A stretch of 64,000 nt of DNA from NCBI GenBank assembly GCA_024803745.1, contig JANJXV010000043.1, positions 1,695,501 through 1,759,500 of the forward strand. Reading direction: 5' to 3'. The notes below the pieces were generated by a model. That model was not told the origin of the DNA. It did no database searches and saw nothing but the letters and a program-made list of their open reading frames with translations. This DNA is from Megascapheus bottae. Its lineage: Eukaryota > Chordata > Mammalia > Rodentia > Geomyidae. The position numbers were made by a program, and so were the translations under genes. Each line of letters begins with the position of its first letter. The stretch's first letter is position 1. Below, one piece after another: positions 53,080 to 61,510 of the stretch.

Positions 53080-53780
53080 CCCTAACCCAAACCCTAAACC
53101 TAGACCTTGCCCTAAACATAACTGTAACACGAACCCTAAACCTAACCATAAGTGTCCCAAAATCTAACCCTAACTCTTAACCCAAACCCTAACTCTAAAC
53201 ATAAACCTTACCCTAACCCTAACCTTCACCCTCACCCTCACACTAACCCTAACCCTAACCCTAAACCTCACTCTCACCCTAATCCTAACCCTAACCCTCA
53301 CCCTAAGCTTAACCATTACCCCAACCTCTAACCCCGAACCCATAACCCCTAACCCATAACGCATAATCCTAACCGTAACCCTAACCCTAAGAGTAACCCT
53401 GACCCTAACCCTAAACCTCACCCTAACAATAACCCTCACCCTAACCGTAAACATAACCCTCACCCAAACCCTAACCCTCAACCTAACGCTCACCCTAAAC
53501 CTAACCCTAACCTTAAACCTAACAATAACCCTCAACCTCACCCTAACCCTCACCCTCAGCCTCACCCTAACCCTCAACCTCACCCTAACCCTCATCCTCA
53601 CCCTAACCCTAACCCTAGCCCTAACACAAACCCTGAACCTAGACCTAGCCCTAATCATAAACCTGATCCCATCCCTAATCCTAACCCTGAACATAAGGGT
53701 CCCAAAATCCAAACATAACACTTAACCCAAACCCTAAATCTAAACATGAAACTAACCCTAACCCTAACCCTCATCCACAC
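53080..53780. repeat. About 545-bp duplication carrying the TCCCAAAATC subtype
   Basis: AAGTGTCCCAAAATCTAACC at 53,151 and AAGGGTCCCAAAATCCAAAC at 53,694 share left flanks (CCTAGACCT(T/A)GCCCTAA) and right flanks (CTTAACCCAAACCCTAA). The same TCCCAAAATC subtype occurs near 40,709 and 46,740. Confidence 0.75.
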
Positions 53781-56140
53781 ACTATTCCTAACCCTAATCC
53801 TAATGCTCACCATAACCCTCAACCCCATCCTAACCCTAACCCTCAGCCTTACCAAAACCCTAATGCTAAGCCTAACCCTAAACCTAACCCTAACTCTAAC
53901 ACTCACCCTAAACCTCACCCTCACCCTAACCCTAAACCTAACCCTAACTCTCAACCAAACCCTCACCCTAAGCCTAACATTACCCCTTCCCCTAACCCTC
54001 ACCATAAATCTAATCCTAACCCTAAACCTAACCCGTACACTAACCCCCAACCTAACACTCACCCTAAACCTCACCCTAACTCTAACCCTAACCTAAACAC
54101 TAATCCTAACCCGCACCGTCACCCTAAACTCAGGCTAACCCTAACCCTCACCCTAACCCTCATCCTAACCCTAACCCTAACCCTAACCCGAACCCTAACC
54201 CTAACCCTCACACTAACCCTAACCCTAACCCTAACCCTGTCCCTCATCCTAACCCTCAACCTAACCCTAAACCTAATCCTAAACCTAACCCTAAGCCCCA
54301 CATTAACACTCGCCCTAACTCTAATCCTAACCTTAAACCTAACCCTCACCCTAACCCTCACCTAATCCTAACCCTAACCTTAAACCTAACCCTAAACCTC
54401 ACATTAACCCACACCCTAACTCTAACCCTAACCCTAACTCTAACCCTCACCCTAACCCTCAGCCTCACCCTAACCTTAACCTGAACCATAACCTAAACCT
54501 AACCCTATCCCTAACTCTCACATTCAACATAACCCTAAACCTAACCCTAACCCTAAACCTAAGCCTAAACCTAAACCAAACCCTAATACTAAACTTAACC
54601 CTAACCCTAACCCTAATACTAACCTTAACCCTAACCCTCACCCTAATCCTAACCCTTACCCTACCCTAAACCTCAACCTAACCCTCAACCTCACCCTCAA
54701 CATAACTATAACCCTAACCATAACCCTCGCCCTCACCCTCAACCTAATCCTAACCCTAAGTCTAACCCTAAATCCAACCCTCCCCCTAACCCTCAACCTA
54801 CCCCTAAACCAAAACCTAACCATAAACCTAACACTAACAATCACACTAACCATAACCCTAAACCTAATCCTCACCCTAACGCTCACCCTCATCCTGGCCC
54901 TCACTCTAACCCTAACCCTAACTCTAACCCTGACCCTAACACTAACCCTCACCCTAACCCTAACCCTAAGCAACACCCTAACCTTTAACCTAAACGTAAC
55001 CCTAAAACTAACCCTAACCCTAACCCTCACCCTAACCCTAACACTAACCCTAACCCTTACCATAACCCTAACCCTAAACCTAACCCTAAACCTCATCCTG
55101 ACACTCACCATAACCCTCATCCTAACTTTAACCATAACCCTAATCCTAAACCTAACTCTAACCCTCACCCTAACTCTTACCCTAAAACTAACCATAACAC
55201 TAACCGTAACCCAAACCCTAAGCCTAACCCTAATTCTAAATCGAAATCTAAAGGTCACCCTAACCGTGACCTTCACCCTAAACAAACCCTAACCTTAAAC
55301 TTAACCCTAATTCTCACCCTCACCCTCACCCTAACCCTAACCCTAAACCTACCCCTAAACCTAACCCTACCTTTAGCCCTACACATAATCATAACCCTAA
55401 CACTAACCCTTAACCTAACCCTAAAGTTAAGGCTAACCAAAACCCTTACCCTAACCCTAACCCTAACCCTAACCCTCACCCTCACCTAACCCTAACCTAA
55501 CCCTAACCCTCACCCTCACCCAAACCATAACCCTAACCAAATCCGTAACCCTCATCCTCACCATAACCCTAACCCTAAACCAACCCTCACCCTAACCCTC
55601 ACCATAACCCTAACACTCACCCTAAACGTAAACCGAACTGTGACCCTAACACTAAACCTAAACCTCATCCGAACCCTCACCCTATCCCTAAACCTAACCC
55701 TAATCCTAACCCTAACTCTAATCCTCATCTTCACCCTAAACCTCATCCTTACCCTAACCCTCACCCTAACCTTAACCCAAACCCTAACCCTAACACTAAA
55801 CCTCACCCTAACCCTAACAGTAACCCTCACCCTAACCCTAACCCTAACCCTAATGCTAACCCTCACCCTAACCTTAACCCTAACCCTAAAAGTAACCCTA
55901 GCTTTAGCCCTAACACTAACCCAAACTCTAACCCTAACCCAACCCTTAACCTAACCCTACCCTCACCCTCACCCTAATCCTAATCCTAAGCCTAACCCTA
56001 ACACAAACCCTCACCCTAACCCTAACCCTAACGATAACCTGAATCATAACCCTTACCATCACCCTACCACTCAAAATAACCCTAACCCTAACCCTAACCC
56101 TAACCCTCATCCTCACCCTAACCCTCACCCTAACTGTAAC

Positions 56141-56420
56141 CCCAACCCTAACCCTAAACCTAAACCTAACCCTCACCCTTACCCTAACCCTAAATGTCAC
56201 CCTAACCCTCAAACTCACTCTCAACATAACCCGAACCCTAACCCTAACCCTCATCCTAACCCTCACCCTAACCTTAACCCCAACCCTAACCCTAAACCTA
56301 AACCTAACCCTCACCCTAACCCTAAACCTAAACCTAACCCTTACCCTAACCCTAACTCTTAACCTAACCCTAAATGTCACCCTAACCCTCAAACTCACTC
56401 TCAACATAACCCTAAACCTA
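56141..56420. repeat. 137/180-bp duplication in the array
   Basis: TAAATGTCACCCTAACCCTC followed by AAACTCACTCTCAACATAACCC occurs at 56,191 and 56,371, an offset of exactly 180. Upstream anchors are offset by 137, so the second copy contains a nested gain of about 43 bases. Confidence 0.8.
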
Positions 56421-56714
56421 ACCGTAACCCTTGCCCTCACCCTCAGCTTAATCCTAACCCTAACTGTAACCCTAAACCTAATCTTCCCCCTAACCATACC
56501 CCTCACCCTACCCCTAAACCTAACCCTAACAATAAGCCTAACTCTCACACTACACCTCACCCTCACCCTCGCCCTCACCCTAACCCAAACTCTAACTCTA
56601 ATCCTGACCCTAACATTAAACTTCACCCTATCCCTAACCCTCACCCTAACTCTCATCATAACCCTAACCCTAACCTTAACCCTAAACCTCACCATAAATC
56701 TATCCCTCACCCTA

Positions 56715-57790
56715 ACCCTCATCCTAACCCTAACCCTAATCCTCAAACTAACCCTCATCCTAACCCTCATAATAACCCTAGCCCTCACCCTAACCATCAC
56801 CATAACCCTAAACTTAATCCTAACACTAACCCTCAACATAATCCTAACCCTAACCCAAACCCTCACTCTAACCCTCACCCTAACCCTCACCCTAACTCTT
56901 ACCCTAACTCTAACCATAACCCTAGTCCTAAACCTAACTATAACCCTCACCCTCACCTAACCCTTAGCCTTGCCCTAATCCTAACCCTCACCCTAACCGT
57001 AACCCAAACCCTAAGCCTAACCCTAATTCTTACTCTAACCTAAAGGTCACCCTAATGCTGACCTTCACCCTAACCCTATCAGTAAATCTCACCCTCACCC
57101 TAAACCTAACACTAACTCTTACCCTAACCTTAACCCTAACCCTAACCCTCACCGTCATCCTAACCCTAACCCTAACCCTATCTGTAACCCTCAACCTCAC
57201 CCTAAACCTAAACCTAACCCTCACCCTCATCCTAACCCTAACTCTATCCTATACGTAACCCTCAACCTCACCCTAAACCTAAACCTCACCATAATCCTAA
57301 CCCTAACCTTAACCCTAACCCTCACCCTAACCATCACCATAACCCTAAACTTAATCCTAACACTAACCCTCAACATAATCCTAACCCTAACCTGAACCCT
57401 CACTCTAACCCTCACCCTAACACTCACCCTAACTCTTACCCTAACTCTAACCATAACCCTAATCCTAAACCTAACTATAACCCTCACCCTCACCCTAACC
57501 CTTAGCCTTACCCTAACCCTAACCCTCACCCTAACCGTAATCCAAACCCTAAGCCTAACCCTAATTCTTACCCTAACTTAAAGGTCACCCTAACGCTGAC
57601 CTTCACCCTAACCTTATCAGTAAATCTCACCCTCACCCTAAACCTAACACTAACTCTCACCCTAACCCTAACCCTAACCCTAACCCTCACTGTCATCCTA
57701 ACCCTAACCCTAACCCTATCTGTAACCCTCAACCTCATCCTAAACCTAAATCTAACCCTCACCCTCATCCTAACCCTAACTCTAACCTAT
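56715..57790. repeat. 538-bp tandem duplication in the array
   Basis: Anchors AACTTAATCCTAACACTAACC (56,811 and 57,348), TAAAGGTCAC (57,041 and 57,579) and TCTGTAACCCTCAACCTCA (57,181 and 57,719) are offset by 537-538. The copies correspond over about 440 bases or more with scattered substitutions. An older relative of the TAAAGGTCAC part lies near 55,249. Confidence 0.9.
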
Positions 57791-59835
57791 CCGTAACCCT
57801 CAACCTCACCCTAAACCAAACCCTCACCCTAACCCTCACCATAAGCCTAATCCTAACCTTAACCCTAAACCTCACCCAAAATCTAACCCTCACCCTTACC
57901 CTCATCCTAACCCTAACCCTAACACTAACCCTCACCCTAAACCTAAACCTCACTCTAAAGCTCACACTAACCCTAACCCTCACCCTAACCCTAAGCCTCA
58001 CCATAAATCTAACACTAACCCTCACCTTAACGCTCACACTAATCTTCATCCTAACGCTCACCCTTACCCTCACCCTAACTCTAAATCTAACCCTAATCCT
58101 AACCCTAATTCTAACCCTCATCTTCACCCTAACCCTCACCCTCACCCTCACCTTAACCCTAACCCAAACCCTAACCCTAACACTCACCCTAACCCTAACC
58201 CTAACCCTCACCATCACCCTGCCCCTCAACCTAACCCTAACACTAACCCTAACCCCAACCCTAAACCTAACCCTAGCTTTAGACCTAACCCTAACCACCA
58301 CCGTAACCCTAACACTAAACCTTAAAATAACCCTACCCTCACCCTCACCCTCACCTTAATCCTAACCCTAAACCTAAGCCTAACTCTAACACAAACCCTC
58401 ACCCTAACCCCAACCCCAACCCTAACCCTCACCCGCACGCTAACCTTAACCCTCACCCTAACCCTAACACTCACCCTAACCCTAACACTCACCCTCACCA
58501 TAACCCTAACCCTAACCCTAATCCTAACACTATCCCTCACCCTAACCCTAACTCTAGACCTAACCTCACCCTAACCCTCACCCTAACCGTAAATTTAACC
58601 CTAATCCTAACCCTCACCCTAACCCTATTCCCAACCCTAACCTTCACTCTAACCCTAACCCTCACAATAACCCTCAATCTAACCCTAACCCTAACCCTCT
58701 CCCTAACCTTCAACCTCTCCCTCAACATAAACCTAACCCTTGCCCTCACCCTCACCCTAATCCTAACCCTAACCCTAACCCTATCCCTAACTCTAACCTT
58801 AACACTAACACTAACGCTCACCCTAACCCTAACCCTCACCCTCACCCTAACCCTAATCTAACATTAACCCTAAACTTAACCCTAACCATCACCCTCACAT
58901 TAACCCTAACCCTAACCCTAACTCTCACCCTAGCCTAACCCTCACCCTAACCCTCAGCCTAACACTAACACTTGCCCTAAAACTCCCCCTAACCCTCACC
59001 CTAGCCCTAACCTGAACCCTAGCCCTAACCCTCACCGTAACCGTATCCCTAAACCTAACCTTCACCCTAACAGTAAACCTAACCCTTACCCTAACCCTAA
59101 ATCTAACCCTAACCTTAAACCTAACGCTAACCATAATCCTAACCCTAAACCTCACCATCACTCTAACCCAAACCCTAACCCAAACCCTAACCATAACCCT
59201 CCCCCTAACCCTCAGGCTAACTCTAAACCTAAACCTACACTTTACCGTAACCCTCACATTAAACCTTACCCTAACTCTAACCCTAACCCTAACCCTAACC
59301 CTCACCCTAAACCTCACCCTAACCCTAAGCCTAACTCTAAACCTAAACCTAACCTCACATTAAACCTCACCCTAACTCTAAACCTAACCCTAACCCTCAC
59401 CCTAACCCTAACACTAACCCTAACTCTAACCCCAACCCTCACCCTAACCCTAACCCTAAAAATAACCCTAACCCTAACAATAACACTGACCGTATACTTC
59501 ACCCTAACCCTAACACTCACCCTCACCCTAACCTTAACCATAACTCTAAAACTGACCCTATCCCTCACCCTCACCCTCACCCTAACCCTAACCCTCACCC
59601 TCACTCTCACCCTAACCCTAACCTTAACACAAACCCTAAAACTAATCTTAATCCTAACCTCACCCTCACCTTCATCCTCACCTTGACCCTAATCCTAAAC
59701 CTAATCCTAACACTAACCCTCACCCTAACTCTCACCTTCACCCTAACCCTAACCCTAGCACTAACCCTCACCCTAACCATCACTCTAACCATAACCTTAA
59801 CCCTAACTCTAACCCTCACCGTAATCCTATCCTGA

Positions 59836-59985
59836 ACCTAACCTTCACCCTTACCCTAAACCTAACACTAACCCTCACACTAACCCTCACCCTAACCCTA
59901 ACCATAACCTAACCTTCACCCTTACCCTAAACCTAACACTAACCCTCACCCTAACCCTAACCATAACCCTACTCCTAACCCTCAA
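59836..59985. repeat. 71-bp tandem duplication near the right end
   Basis: ACCTTCACCCTTACCCTAAACC occurs at 59,841 and 59,912, an offset of 71, with matching flanks. It has the same odd period as the pair at 51,391, although the sequences differ. Confidence 0.8.
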
Positions 59986-59999
59986 CCTCTCCCTTAACG

Positions 60000-61010
60000 T
60001 AACCCTAACCCTTACCCTAATCCTCCCCCTCACCCTCACTCTAATCCTAGCCCTAACCCTAATCCTAAACCTACATCTCCCCCTAAACCTCACCCTCACC
60101 CTAACACTAAACCTAACCCTAACACTAAACATCACCCTAAACCTAACCCTAACCCTAAACCTAACCCTCACCCTAACCTCACCCTCACGCTTGCCCTCAA
60201 CCTAAACCTAACTCTAACTCTAACCCTAACCCTAACACTAGCGCTCACCCTAAACCTAACTCTAACCCTCACCCTCATCCTAACCCTAAACCTAACATTA
60301 ATCCTAACCCTAACCACCACCCTCACCCTCACCCTAACCCTAAACCTAACCCTAACACTACCCTAATCCTAACCCTCACCCCAACCCTTACCCTAGCAAT
60401 AAACCTTGCCCAATCCCTCACCCTCACCCTAAACTTTCCCTAATTCCAACCTTCACCCTAACTGTAAACCTAACCCTAAACCTCACTCTAACCCTCATCA
60501 TAACCCTAAACCTGAACCTACCCCTAACCCTCACCCTAACTCTAACCCTCACCCTAACCCTAACCCTCACCCTAACCCTCACTCTCACCCTCACCCTCAC
60601 CCTAACCCTAACTCTAATCCTAACACTAACCCTCACCCTAACTCTCACCTTCACCCTAACCCTAACCCTAGACCTAACCCTCACCCTAACCCTCACTCTA
60701 ACCATAACCTTAACCCTAACCCTATCCCTAACCCTAACTTTCACCCTAACCCTAAGCCTAACCCTAACCCTCACACTAACTCTCACCCTTACGCTCTCCC
60801 TAACCCTACCCCTAACCCTCAACCTCTCCCTCAACCTAACCCTAATCCTAACCCTAATCCTCGCCCTCACACTCACCCTAATCCTAAGCCTAACCCTAAT
60901 CCTAAACCTACATCTCCCCCTAACCCTCACTGTCACCCTAAACCTAAACCTAACCCTAACACTAAACATCACCCTAAACCTAACCCTAACCCTAAATCTA
61001 ACACTCACCC
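60000..61010. repeat. About 837-bp spaced duplication at the right edge
   Basis: CTACATCTCCCCCTAA occurs at 60,071 and 60,908. Both copies share CAACCTCTCCCT on the left and AACACTAAACATCACCCTAAACC on the right. The second copy runs almost to the LTR. Confidence 0.75.
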
Positions 61011-61256
61011 TCTCCCTCTGTAGGTAGCCAGTGAATTGCCATTACAAGATGGCACCGGTTTCCGCTGCCTGGCTTGTTATTCTTACCTTGTTGATCTGCA
61101 AAGTATGAGGAAGTAGGAGTTCCGGACATGCATCCCATGCGTGACCGGATGTGTGCCTGCCGCCATGATGGGACATGCTCAGGGCATGCTGGATGCATGT
61201 CATTTTATGATTGGTCAAACTTTATGAGGAAGTAATTGTGATTGGTTAATAGAGCC

Positions 61257-61263
61257 ATATAAG
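61257..61263 (+). promoter_or_regulatory. LTR TATA box
   Basis: ATATAAG lies about 15 bases 3' of the second ATTGG box and about 60 bases 5' of the polyadenylation signal. This order is normal for a U3-R boundary. Transcription would start near 61,285-61,290. Confidence 0.7.
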
Positions 61264-61318
61264 GCCAGGTAAGGAGGAAGTGGGGGGAGAGAGAGGAGAG
61301 ACGACGGCGAGCTTGCTG

Positions 61319-61324
61319 AATAAA
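61319..61324 (+). promoter_or_regulatory. LTR polyadenylation signal
   Basis: AATAAA is followed about 20-35 bases later by a GT/T-rich stretch (TGATTGTTGCATTTTT). In the 5' LTR it would normally be bypassed. Confidence 0.75.
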
Positions 61325-61388
61325 CGTTGCTTGAGAAGAAGTCCTGATTGTTGCATTTTTCCCTGCCGGCCAAGGGGATCGCGACAAC

Positions 61389-61406
61389 TGGTGGCCCATA
61401 TGGGGA
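61389..61406 (+). other. Retroviral primer-binding site, tRNA-Ile type
   Basis: TGGTGGCCCATATGGGGA starts two bases after the LTR. It complements the 3' end of mammalian tRNA-Ile (AAU), whose tail I recall as CCCCGTACGGGCCACCA, at 16 of 18 positions. Both mismatches fall at CpG positions of the expected site and look like CpG decay. IAPs use tRNA-Phe and many betaretroviruses tRNA-Lys, so Ile is unusual here. Confidence 0.65.
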
Positions 61407-61433
61407 GACTTCAGAACTCAAGGTGGTGCACTG

Positions 61434-61439
61434 GTAAGT
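61434..61439 (+). promoter_or_regulatory. Probable major splice donor
   Basis: CTGGTAAGT (GTAAGT at 61,434) matches the donor consensus. It lies in the leader between the primer site and gag, where retroviral subgenomic mRNAs are spliced. The acceptor would lie outside the window. Confidence 0.6.
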
Positions 61440-61510
61440 CCCGAGTAAGGGGGGGCCAATTCATTTTGCTCTCTTCTGTAGGTAAAGAGAGAGCACGGAA
61501 GGGTTCTGGA

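Larger units (their letters stand above)
18881..53702 (+). repeat. Higher-order landmark: AAGGGTCCC/AAGTGTCCC module, 31 copies
   Basis: A non-hexamer signature, AAG(G/T)GTCCC or one to three changes from it, recurs near 18,882, 19,012, 20,469, 20,905, 21,052, 21,674, 26,998, 28,028, 30,662, 32,010, 34,132, 34,693, 35,395, 37,341, 37,549, 37,869, 38,808, 39,225, 40,071, 40,709, 41,505, 42,942, 43,298, 43,937, 44,389, 44,692, 45,248, 45,383, 46,740, 53,149 and 53,694. Most copies share a left flank of ordered rare variants within about 170 bases: CCTAGCCCTAGCCC, CTATACATAACC, GTCCTAGC, CCATAAACCTAAACC and CTAACGCTAAAGC. Many share CCATGACCC on the right. The shared order shows one ancestral block copied many times. 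Confidence 0.8.
17571..61018. repeat. 43.4-kb degenerate CCCTAA (TTAGGG-type) satellite array
   Basis: The whole stretch consists of hexamer-like units on a CCCTAA theme. Common variants are CCCTCA, CACTAA, CCATAA, CCGTAA, ACCTAA and GCCTAA, with frequent 5- to 7-base units that shift phase. Perfect CCCTAA runs are only a few units long. The C-rich strand is on + throughout, so the G-rich strand (UUAGGG-like if transcribed) is on -. A functional telomere would be nearly homogeneous, so I read this as satellite or interstitial telomere-like DNA. TTAGGG-type satellites are known in rodents (guinea-pig alpha and kangaroo-rat HS-alpha, from memory). Higher-order landmarks and internal duplications are listed separately. 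All long open frames inside it (up to 413 codons) are repeat artefacts. Confidence 0.95.
61019..61386 (+). mobile_element. 5' LTR of a class II (IAP-like) endogenous retrovirus
   Basis: The LTR begins TGTAGG directly against satellite sequence and ends GCGACA, giving the TG...CA ends expected of an LTR, about 368 bp. Internal signals are a YY1-type AAGATGGC near 61,046, two ATTGG boxes (inverted CCAAT) at about 61,210 and 61,241, a TATA element (ATATAAG, 61,257) and AATAAA at 61,319. The TTACAAGATGGC block near the 5' end resembles rodent IAP LTRs as I remember them. A primer site follows two bases after the end. The 3' LTR and target duplication lie outside the window. Confidence 0.85.

Noticed and set aside
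17571..61018. Dozens of 60-413-codon open frames in the array as genes
   Set aside because: They encode only Val-Arg, Gly-Leu, Leu-Thr or Pro-Asn-type text dictated by the hexamer in stop-free frames, and occur in several frames and both strands at once.
17571..61018. Functional telomere
   Set aside because: The array is flanked by unrelated DNA on both sides, and the units are far too diverged for recent telomerase products.
17571..61018. CRISPR-like alternation of repeats and spacers
   Set aside because: There are no constant repeats of 25-40 bases with unique spacers, and the host is a mammal.
61280..61510. Upstream N-terminal extension of gag
   Set aside because: The frame is open back to 61,280 but crosses the LTR, primer site and leader. 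The ATG at 61,511 with Gly2 is the natural start.
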